Source of the DNA: Tridacna crocea
Taxonomy: Eukaryota > Mollusca > Bivalvia > Cardiida > Cardiidae
DNA length: 64,000 bases
Assembly: GCA_943736015.1 (NCBI GenBank)
Contig: OX031068.1
Location: 26,606,296-26,670,295, forward strand
Direction: 5' to 3'
This document shows, piece after piece, positions 31,441 through 41,905 of the stretch. The notes under the pieces were generated by a model. It was not told the DNA's origin. It did not search any database and saw only the letters and a program-made list of their open reading frames with translations. Position numbers and translations under genes: made by a program. The stretch's first letter is position 1. Each line of letters starts with the position of its first letter.

Positions 31441-31464
31441 CTAGAGTTTCAATGACTTTGAAGG

Positions 31465-31652
31465 AAAAAGGTTTGAAAATAAAATTGGTTGGAAAAGAAG
31501 AAATGCCAGTAACCAGCATTTTCTTCTTTTACCATCATGTTTTTTTAAACCTTTTATAATCAAATTTGGATATTTGGTCCACTAGCAATTTGTCATCTGT
31601 AAAAGCTTTTAATACTGACAAGTCTAAAATCATTTAAACGTTTCTGTTAACC
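31465..31652 (+). repeat. TPE copy with paired arm change
   Basis: AAAAGAAGAAATGCCAGTAACCAGCATTTTCTTCTTTT: GAAG/CTTC in both arms, as in 11975-12186. Left tip lost. Confidence 0.75.
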
Positions 31653-31874
31653 CTTTACCCGATAAGACAATACAATGGTATCTCAATTGACCCTAAATAA
31701 CAGCAAGGATGAAGCTGTTTCTTATGCAGATATGACACCTTTTGATAGCATAGAAAACATTGTGGCAAAAGGTGAAATTGCTCATGATGACCAATTATAC
31801 CTTTTGCCACAATGTTTTCCAAAGGCTCCTACAAGCGATGCATAGAAATGAGTATCTATGGGGTAAAGGGTTAA
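31647..31874 (-). repeat. TPE copy, type C
   Basis: TTAACCCTTTACCCGATAAG to GGGGTAAAGGGTTAA; core GGTGAAATTGCTCATGATGACCAATTATACC has begun to decay in the right arm. Confidence 0.9.
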
Positions 31875-32100
31875 CTCATTACCACACGAGAAAATTTTGG
31901 ACTGGTCCAAATTGAAAGCATTTTGCAGACGACAAAATAAAGGTGACTGAAATGTAGAAATTTGTTCTGGAAAGGGTAGAAAACACTGTGGGAAAAGGAG
32001 AAAATGCTGGTTACCAGCATTTTCTCCTTTTCCCATAGTGTTTTCAAAAGGCTTCTTTCTCAGGGGCGTCAAAAGTAGGGATTGAGTGGTAATGGGTTAA
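31871..32100 (-). repeat. TPE copy, type A, near consensus
   Basis: Shares its left TTAA with the type C copy. TTAACTCATTACCACACGAG to GGTAATGGGTTAA, perfect core. Confidence 0.94.
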
Positions 32101-32290
32101 AGGGTTAAATGTTAATTATTTGACCTGACCTTGCCTCACAGGTAGTTTTTTATTCTAGAAAGTTTGAAATTTCAATATGAAATTACTATTTACCTAATTA
32201 AGAGCTCTAATGTGTCACATGATAGTCAAAGAAACCATTTTTAGCCCTTAGAGTGCCAAATAAATTAAATTAGACACCCTCATTTCGCAC

Positions 32291-32523
32291 TTAACCCAAT
32301 TTACCACACAATTCCTACTTTTGATGCCCCTGGGAAAGAAAGCTTTAGAAAACATCGTGGGAAAAGGAGAAAATGGTGGTAACCAGCATTTTTTCCTTTT
32401 CCCACAATGTTTTCTGTGACCTTCACAAAACAAATTTCAAATTTTCATTCACTTTTATTTTGTCGTCCCGCAAATGCTTTCGACTTGGACAAGTCTAAAA
32501 CATTGTCGTTTTGTAATGAGTTA
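32291..32523 (+). repeat. TPE copy, type A
   Basis: TTAACCCAATTTACCACACAAT start; core GAAAATGGTGGTAACCAGC; right TTAA changed to TTAC. Confidence 0.9.
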
Positions 32524-32540
32524 CAGTGCTGAACTAGATC

Positions 32541-32784
32541 TAATCCTGTGCTACAAAATCCTGAGTTTTAACAATGATGACCTGATTCAAAAAGTATTTT
32601 TGTAAACATTGTGGGAAAAGGAGAAAATGATGGTAACCAGCATTTTTTTTCCTTTTCCCACAATGTTTTCTAGCCTATCAAAGACAAATTTTATCATTAG
32701 ACCCACATTTTAATTTCAGGTGTGCAAATACTTATAAGTTTGAAAAGTCTACATCTTTGTCATGTGGTTATGTGAACGAGTTGA
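32541..32784 (+). repeat. TPE copy, type A
   Basis: GTGCTACAAAATCCTGAG start; core GAAAATGATGGTAACCAGCATTTTTTTTCC; end GAACGAGTTGAA. Confidence 0.8.
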
Positions 32785-32859
32785 ACTTTTTCAAGTAGGA
32801 AAAGCAGCCAATATATTGCTGTTACAAGGTTGCTTTAACCATAATATGCAACAAAGTAT

Positions 32860-32918
32860 TGGACAGTGTAGGTTTAAGATCAGACTGCAAGTTTTGTGTA
32901 GTCTGATCTTGACCTGCA
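32860..32918. repeat. GFB hairpin
   Basis: GGACAGTGTAGGTTTAAGATCAGACTGCA with mirror TGTAGTCTGATCTTGACC. Confidence 0.7.
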
Positions 32919-32923
32919 ATGAT

Positions 32924-32976
32924 TAAAGATCAGATGACAGCTTTTGTGCTGTCTGATCTGAATTTACATTGGCTGC
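32924..32976. repeat. GFB hairpin
   Basis: AAGATCAGATGACAGC TTTT GCTGTCTGATCTGAAT: a variant inner arm (GACAGC/GCTGTC) changed in both sides. Confidence 0.7.
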
Positions 32977-33091
32977 ATAATAATGGGGCTTAGAGTCTTG
33001 AAAAAGGCTGTAAAAGTTAATAAACAGGATCCCAATATAGCCATACCAATGCTGTTTCTATCACAATATTTCCATGAGTAGTATTTAACAG

Positions 33092-33150
33092 CATAAGTTG
33101 ACCTAGGACCAGACTGCATGCTCTCTGCAATCAGATCATGATCTCTACTG
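33092..33150. repeat. GFB hairpin
   Basis: GACCAGACTGCATG CTCT CTGCAATCAGATCATGATC; third GFB copy within 300 bp. Confidence 0.6.
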
Positions 33151-33227
33151 GTAACTCGCATTTCCATGTTTTCCCAACACTTTTCAAAAACAGAACTGTC
33201 TTTATATTACATTCCTTCGGACCACAA

Positions 33228-33455
33228 TTGACTCTTTACAGAATGACGAAATTTTAGACTGGTCTCTGTTGAATGCCCTTGCAGGTGACAAAATAAACAT
33301 GACTCAAAAATGGAAATTTGTTTCTAGTAGGGTAGAAAATGGTGTGAGAAAATGAGATAATCCTGGTTACCAGCATTTTCTCCTTTTCCCACAGTGTTTT
33401 CAGAAGGCTTCTATCTCAGAGTCATGAAAACCAGAGATTGTTTGGTAAAGGGTTA
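33228..33455 (-). repeat. TPE copy, type A
   Basis: TTGACTCTTTACAGAATGAC start; left arm partly mutated (GAGAAAATGAGATAATCC); end GGTAAAGGGTTAA. Confidence 0.87.
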
Positions 33456-33516
33456 ATTTCTTCTCTGTAAATGCTTTCAACTAGGACAAGGCTATGATTT
33501 TGTCATCTGGTGAAAC
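33456..33516 (+). repeat. TPE right-end fragment
   Basis: CTCTGTAAATGCTTTCAACTAGGACAAGGC ... GTCATCTGGTGAAAC. Confidence 0.6.
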
Positions 33517-33545
33517 ATGAATTTTTGACAATGTAGGTCACTTTT

Positions 33546-35712
33546 TAGCTCACCTGAGCACGAAGTGCTCATGGTGAGCTATTGTGATCGTGTTGTGTCT
33601 GGCGTCCGTCGTGCATCGTCAGTCGTCAACTTTTTACCTTGTGTACGCTCTAGAGGCCACAGTTTTGGTTGGATACTCATGAAAGTTGGTCAGGATGTTT
33701 GTCTCGCTGAAATCTCGGACGAGGTCGAAAATGGGTCATGTGGGGTCAAAAACTAGGTCACTAGGTCAAATCTTAGAAAAACCTTGCGTACGCTCTAGAG
33801 GCCACATTTTCAGTCCGATACTCATGAAAGTTGGTCAGGATGTTTGTCTCAATGATATCTTGGACGAGTTCGAAAATGGGTCACGTGGGGTCAAAAACTA
33901 GGTCACTAGGTCAAATCTTAGAAAAACCTTGTGTATGCTCTAGAGGCCACATTTTGAGTCGGATACTCATGAAAGTTGGTCAGGATGTTTGTCTGGATGA
34001 TATCTCATACGAGTTCGAAAATGGGTCACGTGGGGTCAAAAACTAGGTCACCAGGTCAAATCTTAGAAAAACCTTTTGTACGCTCTAGAGGCCACATTTT
34101 CAGTCTGATACTCATGAAAGTTGGTCAGGATGTTTGTCTGGATGATATCTCGGACTAGTATGAAAAGGGTCACGTGGGGTCAAAAACTAGGTCATCAGGT
34201 CAAATCTTAGAAAAACCTTGTGTACGCTCTAGAGGCCACATTTTGAGTCGGATACTCATGAAAGTTGGTCAGGATGTTTGTCTGGATGATATCCGTCAAA
34301 AATGGGTCACGTGGGGTCAAAAACTAGGTCACCAGGTCAAATCTTAGAAAAACCTTGTGTACGCTCTGGAGGCCACATTTTCAGTTGGATACTCATGAAA
34401 GTTGGTCAGGATGTTTGTCTGGATGATATCTCGGACAAGTTTGAAAATGGGTCACATGGGGTCAAAAACTAGGTCACCAGGTCAAATCTTAGAAAAACCT
34501 TTTGTACGCTTTAGAGGCCACATTTTCAGTCAGATACTCATGAAAGTTGGTCAGGATGTTTGTCCGGATGATATCTCGGACAAGTTCGAAAATGGGTCAT
34601 GTGGGGTCAAAAACTAGGTCACCTGGTCAAATCTTAGAAAAACCTTGTGACCGCTCTAGAGGCCCCTTTTTTTGTCGGATACTCATGAAAGTTGGTCAGG
34701 ATGTTTGTCTGGATGATATCTCGGACGAGTTTGAAAATGGGTCACGTGGGGTCAAAAACTAGGTCACCAGGTCAAATCTTAGAAAAACCTTGTGTACGCT
34801 CTAGAGGCCACATTTTCAGTCGGATACTCATGAAAGTTGGTCAGGATGTTTGTCTGGATGATATCTCGGACAAGAACAAAAATGGGTCATGTGGGGTCAA
34901 AAACTAGGTCACTAGGTCAAATGTTAGAAAAACCTATTGTAGGCTCTAGAGGCCACATTTTCAGTCCGAAACTCTTGTAACTTGGTCAGAATGTTTGTCT
35001 TGATGATATCTCAGACAGGTTTAAAAATGGGTCATTAGGGGTTAAAAACTAGGTCACCAGGTCAAATCTTAGAAAAACCTTGTATATGCTCTGGATGCCA
35101 CATTTTCAGTCCAACACTCTTGAAAATTAGTCAGAATGTTTGCCTTTACAATATCTTGGATGAGTTTGAAAATGGGTCATGTTGGGTCAAAAACTGGGTC
35201 AATAGGTCAAATGTTATAAACACCTTTTGTATGCTCTGGAGGACACATTTTCAGTCTGATACTCCTAAAACTTGTTCATAATATTTGTCCTGGTGATATC
35301 TTGAATGAGTTTGAAAATGGGTCATGTGGAGTCAAAAACTAGGTCAATGGGTCAAATATTAGAAAAACCTTGTGTACACTCCAGAGGCTACATTTTCTGC
35401 CTGATACTCTTCAGACTTGGTCAGAATGTTTGTTTTGATGATGTCTCAAAAGAGTTTGATAATGGGTAATTGTCGGGTCCAAAACTAGGTCACTTGATGA
35501 AATCTTAGAAAAACCTTTTGTACACTGTAGAGGCCACATTTTCAGTCCAATACTCATGAAACTTGGCCAGAATGTTTGTCTTACTGATATCTCAAATGTG
35601 TTTGATGATGGGTAATGTCTGATAAAAAACTAGGTCACTGGGAAACTAGATGGTGCATGTTTGGTCAATAAACTCAGGTGAGCGATTTCAGGGCCATCAT
35701 GGCCCTCTTGTT
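33546..35712 (+). mobile_element. HINE/pearl-like element with ~14 units of 145 bp
   Basis: 5' end AGCTCACCTGAGCACGAAGTG with hairpin to GGTGAGCT; 3' end CAGGTGAGCGATTTC, hairpin AGGGCCATCATGGCCCT, then CTTGTT. AGCTCACCTG and CAGGTGAGC form the subterminal inverted repeat. Units begin near CGCTCTAGAGGCC at about 33647 and recur every 140-147 bases to 35521. Units 1-9 are nearly identical; units 10-14 are clearly older. Because 145 is not a multiple of three, the similar 71-residue open frames shift frame from unit to unit and are not genes. Confidence 0.88.
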
Positions 35713-35844
35713 AAACATTTCATGTGAATAAAATTACATAAATAGAAAGATTGTGAAAAGATAAAAGAGGACTATAAGCATGGCAGTTATGACTGTATCA
35801 TGTGTATGTTTTCATATCATTAGTTGTTTGAATGAATTGATTGT

Positions 35845-36054
35845 TTAACTCATTACCAAATGACAAAATTTTAGGTTTGTCTGAATCGAATGCATTTGCA
35901 GACGTCAAAATAAAAGTGATTGAAAATTTGAAATTTGTTTTGTGAAGGGTAGAAATCATTGTGATTACCAGCATTTCCTCCTTTTCCCACAATGTTTTCT
36001 AAAGGCGCCTTTCTCAGGGGCGTCAAAAGTAGGGATTGTGTGGTAATGGGTTAA
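35845..36054 (-). repeat. TPE copy with left core arm deleted
   Basis: CATTGTGATTACCAGCATTTCCTCC: the left arm is missing; ends GGTAATGGGTTAA. Confidence 0.9.
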
Positions 36055-36059
36055 AGCCA

Positions 36060-36375
36060 TTTTCAACATCATTGCAGTTATCATGCATCAGCCAATGCAC
36101 CTATCTATGCTATCCTGCAGTTTCTACATGTATTACTAGTACTCTGCACAGTATTCCTTCACTCTGCATACCGGGTAATATTCTAAGGCAACTGACTACT
36201 TTCCCACATAACCATCATCGAAACCATGGTCAGTGGTGAAAGAGGAATGGACCCGGTTGCATTAACCCATTTATTCTTGGAAGGAAATTGGCCAAGCGGG
36301 GAATTGAACCATCAATCTCCGGTCCTCAGATCCTATAAGCTTCTGACTGAGCAATCACTGGCCTCGGCTGTTCTC
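36060..36375 (-). repeat. tRNA-derived SINE
   Basis: Read on the minus strand, the head has A box TTGCTCAGTCAGAAG and B box GGTTCAATTCC (36290-36370), followed by a body shared with 8415-8690, 60074-60335 and 41906-42185. No poly-A tail is obvious. Confidence 0.7.
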
Positions 36376-36460
36376 AGATAAACAAACAGAACAGTTTTCA
36401 GTTGCATATAACGATAAAGACTTGCAATTTACCCTTATGTTGAAAAAACATGAAGTCTTG

Positions 36461-36693
36461 TTAACTCGTTACCACACAATCCCTACTTTTGATGACCCTG
36501 AGAAAGAAGCCGTTAGAAAACATGGTGGGAAAAGGAGAAAATGCTGGTAACTGCTGGTAACCAGCATTTTCTTCTTTTCCCACCATGTTTTCTACACTTC
36601 ACAAAACAAATTTAAAATTTTTATCCACTTTTATTTTGTAGTCTGCTAATGCTTTGGGCAAGCCTAAAATTTTGGTGTTTGGTAATGAGTTAA
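36461..36693 (+). repeat. TPE copy, type A, with core slip
   Basis: TTAACTCGTTACCACACAAT start; centre carries a 10-base slip (GCTGGTAACTGCTGGTAACC). Right arm CTTCTTTT faces left arm AAAAGGAG, one G-T mismatch that would be a wobble in RNA. Confidence 0.9.
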
Positions 36694-36780
36694 TACTTAG
36701 CTGGACTGTGTTTGAAAAACATTGTAGCCCATGGAAAAAATATCTTTTTTGAAGTTTGCCACATTTATTCATGTATTGGC

Positions 36781-37011
36781 ATAACTGTTTACCAGACAAA
36801 AAAAATTTGGTCTTGTAAACATTTGGAGAGAGTAAGAATTAAAAATTAAGTATGGCTCAGATGTTGGGATGTAGCTTTCAAAAAGTAGACCATTATGGGA
36901 AAAGTAGAAAATACTGGTTACCCGCATTTTCTCCATTTCCCACAATGTTTTTCTAAAACCTTCCTTTTTAGAATTACTGTTAAAATACAGGATTGCTTGG
37001 CAAAGTGTTAG
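36781..37011 (-). repeat. TPE copy, diverged, next to the exon
   Basis: AACTGTTTACCAGAC start; GGGAAAAGTAGAAAATACTGGTTACC core; end TTGGCAAAGTGTTAG. It stops about 120 bases before the glypican exon. Confidence 0.75.
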
Positions 37012-37106
37012 TCCAGTTTGATATTGCATACAAGCAGAAATCAGAGAGCTGCATGTTTGTTTCAGTAAGGGAGGAGTGGATGGATATAAGTAAAGAATTG
37101 TTCAAT

Positions 37107-37130
37107 CATTTTCTTTTTATTTACTTTCAG
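37107..37130 (+). promoter_or_regulatory. 3' splice acceptor of the glypican exon
   Basis: TTTTCTTTTTATTTACTTTCAG: a polypyrimidine-rich tract ending in CAG directly before GGGAAAG. A plausible branch site is not singled out. Confidence 0.8.
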
Positions 37131-37292
37131 GGGAAAGTTTACGAGTATGTACGACACCAGAGTTGTCCTGCTGTTCACGGGACAGTGAAGCAAAGTATAT
37201 ATCAGCGGCAGAACAGTATATTCGAGAATATTTGCACTCCAAGACGTCTCATCTTGGAACAGCAGTTGCCAGTCATATCCAAGAATATACAG
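37131..37292 (+). CDS. Glypican internal exon (N-terminal cysteine-rich domain)
   Basis: Internal exon of 162 bases. It starts with the last two bases of a split codon, has 53 full codons, and ends with one base, so both flanking introns are phase 1. The peptide begins ESLRVCTTPELSCCSRDSE and continues with an amphipathic helix (AAEQYIREYL) to HIQEYT. C-x6-CC after L-x-V-C, then charged residues, an aromatic and a helix, is the signature of the glypican core-protein lobe, seen for example in GPC3/GPC5-type and Dally-type proteins. Glypicans are GPI-anchored, heparan-sulfate-bearing cell-surface proteins that tune Wnt, Hedgehog, FGF and BMP signalling. Splice sites are good (TTTCAG before, GTAAGA after). 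The signal-peptide exon and the downstream exons are not in this window. Orthology class (GPC3/5 versus GPC4/6) is only leaning to GPC3/5 from C-x6-CC spacing; I cannot run an alignment. Confidence 0.82.
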
Positions 37293-37298
37293 GTAAGA
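37293..37298 (+). promoter_or_regulatory. 5' splice donor of the glypican exon
   Basis: ACAG followed by GTAAGA, close to the ideal donor. Confidence 0.8.
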
Positions 37299-37384
37299 AA
37301 TATTCTTCTTACAAGATTTCACCAGGGAAATTTTTAACCCTTAGCGAGCTAGATAATGTAAAATGAAACTTTTAACATCTTGTT

Positions 37385-37615
37385 AGTTACCACACAATCC
37401 AGAGTTTAACTCTGACAAACGACAGATTTTGGACCCTTCCAAACAGAAAGAGTTTGCAGACGACAATTTTAGATTTGAAGAAATTGGCAGAAAGTTCTCA
37501 ATAAGGGTAGAAAAGACTGTGGGAAAAGGAGCAATTTCTCCTTTTCCCACAGTGTTTTCAAAAGACTTTTGTTAAGATACATATAAAGAATGGTTTTAGA
37601 AGGTTCTCATTATAA
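37385..37615 (-). repeat. TPE copy, type B, with shortened core
   Basis: Begins with a plus-orientation tip remnant (GTTACCACACAATCCAGAG) then TTAACTCTGACAAACGAC at 37406. Core GTGGGAAAAGGAGCAATTTCTCCTTTTCCCAC has lost the middle but remains a palindrome. Lies about 90 bases after the donor site. Confidence 0.82.
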
Positions 37616-37819
37616 GGTTCTTGGTCAAGAACCTCAACATTTTGAAAAAAAATATGTAGATTTGGAGCAAGAGATTTAAGATATTTTGTGACTATTGCTG
37701 TGTTTGTTCCAATCCAAAAGTTTTTATGGCATTTTTTTCTAGATTTATTATAATGAAGCCTACTTAACATCTATTTAATGAAGCCAGAAAGGCATAATAT
37801 ATACATTCAGAAATATCTC

Positions 37820-38051
37820 CAAACTCTTTGCCACACAAAAGAATTTATGATTTTGTCCCAATTGAAAACATTTGCAGATGATAAACTTAAACTGGGGCTC
37901 AAAGGATTGGATTTTTTGTATGATATGTTTCGAAAAATTGTGGGAAAAGAAAACATGCTGGTAACCAGCAATTTCTCTACTTTCTACTATGTTTTTCGAG
38001 GTTCCTTTTCTCAAGGTTGTTAATAGCCATGATAGTGTGGTAAAGGGCTAA
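37820..38051 (-). repeat. TPE copy, diverged
   Basis: AAACTCTTTGCCACACAAAAG start; core GAAAACATGCTGGTAACCAGC (centre base A in a minus copy); end GGTAAAGGGCTAAA. Confidence 0.78.
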
Positions 38052-38077
38052 AATTTCAAGATAGGATTCCATGATTT

Positions 38078-38212
38078 TTCAACTCTCCTTTCTCACAATG
38101 TTTTTGTGTTTTCAACCAATTATACGTTTTTGGTCACATTTAATTTGTTACATATCAAATGCTTTCACTATGAGCAGTTTTGATGATTGGTCATCTTGAG
38201 TAAAGAGTGAAC
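38078..38212 (+). repeat. TPE right-half fragment
   Basis: CTCCTTTCTCACAATGTTTTTG ... GGTCACATTTAATTTG ... GAGTAAAGAGTGAA. Confidence 0.6.
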
Positions 38213-38436
38213 GCTTTACTGTTACAAAGTCTTGGACATATCCAAATTGATAACAAAAAATGATGACACCTTAGACATGGCAAAAATCAAGTTTTTTTTT
38301 ATTCTTTTACATGGTAGAAAACCAATGTGGAAAACCAATGTGGGAAAAGGAGAAAATGCTGGGTTACCAGCATTTTCTCCTTTTCTCACAATGTTTTCAA
38401 AAGCCCTCTTTTTTTAGGGTGTAGCAAAGGGTTGAT
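38209..38436 (-). repeat. TPE copy, type A, with short duplication
   Basis: TGAACGCTTTACTG start; GTAGAAAACCAATGTGG is followed by a second AAAACCAATGTGGG, a 15-base duplication; core otherwise perfect with GGGTTACC centre; end GCAAAGGGTTGA. Confidence 0.82.
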
Positions 38437-39974
38437 CCCAGTGGCAAAGAAATTGATAAATAAAGGAATGACTTTTGGAATAATTAACGATGCCACTTTC
38501 ATTAGTGTCACAGTTAAAGATAAAATCTCATAATTAGATTTTTTTTTCTGTATGTCAATGAAACTATAAAATATATTTACCTCCAGCTGATTTTTTGCTC
38601 TGCTGTTCTCAAAGAAAACATTGCTGTATTACGATATAGTCTGGTCATCATCTGACTCATTTTGTGCAAAAGCTTGTTCCTAGATTTTTGTAATTACTGT
38701 AAAAATGATACAAAACAAAGTTGGTCTGTAAGAAAATGCTGAAGGGTTAGTATTTACAAACTATGCTTTAGAACTTTCTCAGTTTCTGCAGATTTTCTAA
38801 ATGTAAAATAAGTAAGTATTAAACAAAAAATAAGTAAGTATTAAACAAAAAACAACATGTTTAACAACATTTCATATTTTATCCAATGTTTCAGCATAAC
38901 GCCTTCTTCAGGAATAACATTTATTAACGGACATGACGTCAAGTCAAAAAACATTTATTTTTCTAAATGTAAAAGTAATTTAACCTCTGATTGGCCAAAC
39001 CATTTGGGTTAGCCTATCAAAAGTTGTGTTACTGTGACATTTAGTCTCCATAATGACATGTTACACAAACTTTTTTTCATATTTGGACATTAATTGTGCA
39101 CTGTACTGTCTCAAGTAGCAAAGTAGCAAAGATAATTAAAGCGTTATACTGCCTTTCTGTGTTGTCGGTTGAAACTGTATTGCTGTGAAATGCAGATAAA
39201 TTTAAGTAACTAGCATAACCAAAGACAAGTTATCAAACCTTTCATTGCCTAAAAAGCTTGTGGATGTGGTCTATAACATATAAATCTCGGAAAAAACACT
39301 GATGAAATTTATCATTCGTGGTGGCCATTTTGAGTATTTTCGAGAATGTAAATAACTCAAGTAACAATGAGATGAAATGGTCAGGTTTATCTTATGGTCA
39401 GCATTTAAATTGAATATATCTGTATTTCAAACAAAAGATTATTAAATACACATTCAACAAGTATATTTAAATCCTAGTTTTGTGCTCTATTTGCGAATGA
39501 GTTCAAACTTGGGCATAAAATCTGTGCGGAACTTTCAACTGGTTTTATCTTGATGGTCTCTGTACCCAGAGGCGACCAATCAAAAAGTAACATTGCTTTG
39601 GGGACAGTAATCTGTACTATTTTGACATTTATTTTAGAAAATCATGGAGAATAAGACAAAAGCATTGCTCAGAATACAGCTTGCATTCTTCTTCCAAATG
39701 ACTGTATGCTAAAAGTTTAAGTCATTATTTACCATATTATCTAAAACTTCCCACATTAGGTAAATATGACATAGCTGGGGCCTTTCACTTGTAATGTCAT
39801 TTTCATCGCTTTGAAATAATCATCCTTTGTGTTCCATCTTTAATCCTCACTCCAGGTGCTGGGTATTTCATGGCAGTGTAATTGTGCAAGACATCTCAAA
39901 ATCCTAAAACCCCAGCTACCCTAGTACTTGACAAATCTAGTCCTTGATAAATGCATATATAAATACATAAATAA
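38437..39974. other. Longest region without TPE copies; no gene seen
   Basis: Holds a 22-base tandem duplication (TAAGTAAGTATTAAACAAAAAA, about 38810-38855) and a short palindrome-like phrase TTGGCCAAACCATTTGGGTTAGCC at about 38990 similar to one inside 43596-43795. No exon-like frame with splice sites seen. Confidence 0.45.
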
Positions 39975-40202
39975 TTAACTCTTTACCACACAAGGAAATT
40001 TTGGAGCAGTTCAAATTGAGAGCATTTGCAGATGACAAAATAAATGTAGCTCAAGTTATATGTTTTGTCTTTGATAGTGTGGAAAACATTGTGGGAAAAG
40101 GAGAAAATGCTGGTTACCTCATTTTCTCCTTTTCCCACAATGTTTTCAAAAGGCTTCTCTCTTAGGGTCATTTAAAGTAGGGATTGTGTGGTAATGGGTT
40201 AA
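39975..40202 (-). repeat. TPE copy, type A
   Basis: TTAACTCTTTACCACACAAGG to GGTAATGGGTTAA; right arm has lost CAGC at the centre (GGTTACCTCATTTTCTCC). Confidence 0.92.
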
Positions 40203-40469
40203 GCTGTTGTTTGGATATGACTGAAATAATGTTGAAAGGGGCTTTAGGCCACGATATTTAACGTTACATTCATCTCAAACTCGCAGAAATGTCTTTATGA
40301 GAGAGAGAGAGGAAACTTAAGTTTTTTTAAGGGCTAATAACTGCAGTTAATGCAGTTTCTAGTGCCACTTCAGCATACTTCAAATTTTGTTTTACATCTT
40401 CTAGGATATAGCAAATATTTTCAATTGTGCTATCTCTTTATTCTATGATCCAGTGTTTTACTAAAAACT

Positions 40470-41262
40470 TACAAAAAATTAAAAAATGATGCATACTGGC
40501 ATTTTTTCCATCGTGCATATTTTCTTAATTGAGCAGTAGGTAACCTGCTTGTTCAAGAATGCCTTCAATATGGATGATTGAGAAAAAGACAGCAGGCTGG
40601 TAACCATTATTTTACTTTATTATATGCCCATCGAAGACAGGACGTATCATGGGATCACCCGTGGCGGGCGGGCGTCCAGGCGGGCGGGCAGCGTCAAGTT
40701 CTTTGTCCGGAGCATATCTCCAAAACTGTACTAGCCAGGGCTATGAAATTTCATGGGTGGATAGATCTTATCCAGGGGGAGTGCACTGCACAGGAATCAT
40801 AACTCTTGCTCGCTTAATTTTTGAGTTATTGCCCTTTGTTGTTATTCATACTTGAATTTTGTCCGGAGCATATCTCCAAAATTATACTAGCTAGGGTTAT
40901 GAAATTTCATGGGTGGATAGATATCATCCAGGGGGGAGTGCAGTACACAGGAATCATAACTCTTGCTTGCTTAATTTTTGAGTTATTGCCCTTTGTTGTT
41001 TTTCATAAATTTGTCCGGAGCATATCTCCAAAACTATACTAGCTAGGGTTATGACATTTCATGGGTGGATAGATCTCATCAAGTTGGAGTGCAGTGCACA
41101 GGAATCATAACTCTTGCTCGCTTAATTTTTGAGTTATTGCCCTTTGTCGTTTTTCATACTTGAATTTTGTCCAGTGCATGCCACAGCTTTACAACTTGGA
41201 ATAAGACGGGCATATCTTGCGACAATTTGCCGCTCTTGTTTCCACAGTGTTTTCTACTGTTT
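40470..41262 (+). repeat. TPE copy split by a HINE-like insertion
   Basis: Weak left part to GCTGGTAACCATTATTTTACTTTA at about 40619; resumes with TCCACAGTGTTTTCTACTG at 41241. The break is again in the T run of the right core arm, as at 20348. Confidence 0.65.
40620..41240 (+). mobile_element. HINE/pearl-like element with 3 units of ~155 bp
   Basis: Same family as 20348-21117: TATATGCCCATCGAAGACAGG start, units from GAGCATATCTCC near 40711, 40867 and 41019, end GACGGGCATATCTTGCGACA ... CGCTCTTGTT. One unit shorter than the other copy. Confidence 0.8.
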
Positions 41263-41407
41263 AATTTTTTACCAAACATTACAATTTTAGACTGTTCCAA
41301 ACTGAAGGCATTTAGGGATGACAAAAAAAACGTGAGTCAAAAATTGAATTTTTGGGGGGAAGGGAAGTAAACATTGTAGGAAAAGGAGAAAATGCTGGTT
41401 ACCAGCC
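41259..41407 (-). repeat. TPE left half only
   Basis: TTAATTTTTTACCAAACATT to GGAGAAAATGCTGGTTACCAGC; ends exactly after the palindrome centre. Confidence 0.8.
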
Positions 41408-41734
41408 TTGAAAATTGAAATAAGGCCAACTGAGGGCTGAAAAATAGCACCGGCCTGAGATCTGGGACCTACAGAGTTAGAGATCAGGCCTGCGGGGAAA
41501 AAAATGTGAGGGTCTGACAGACCTGTTAAAATCAAGGTCATACCTATTCAGTCTTTAGTACAAATAGTCTGACACATGAAAATAAATTCTGAATGATTTG
41601 GATTTAGAATTATCGTTCTAATGATGATTCAGGTTTGCTTATTTAGGACAGCCTTCATGTTACAGTGAACTACTTCAAATAGACACAGACAGTAGACCAG
41701 AGTTTTATCAAATTTTTCTGTTTTTCGGACTTAT
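41408..41734. other. Non-coding stretch, nothing recognised
   Basis: No supported feature. Confidence 0.5.
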
Positions 41735-41905
41735 GAACTTTTTGCAGGACAAAAAGAAATTTAGCCTTGTCCAAACTAAGAGCATCAACTTTGCAAACAC
41801 AAAATTCAGTGGAGCTCATTTCCTCCTTTTTCCACTATTTTTCCAAAAGCCCTTTTCGTCAGGGTTTGGTGCAATGCTTAGTTTGTTTAGTAATGGTAGG
41901 ACACA
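41735..41905 (-). repeat. TPE copy with left core arm deleted
   Basis: GCAGGACAAAAAGAAATTTAGCC start; GGAGCTCATTTCCTCCTTTTTCC shows only the right arm; end GTTTAGTAATGGTAGG. Confidence 0.65.

Noticed and set aside
33565..34907. Series of similar 71-residue open frames (MVRMFVWMISRTS-like)
   Set aside because: They follow from the 145-bp tandem unit, shift frame at each unit and have no domain.
33546..35712. Regularly spaced repeats that might suggest a CRISPR array
   Set aside because: The whole 145-bp unit repeats; there are no unique spacers, and the genome is eukaryotic.
36993..37337. 114-residue open frame overlapping the exon in another frame
   Set aside because: The glypican frame fits the splice sites and the cysteine motif; this frame is a shadow.
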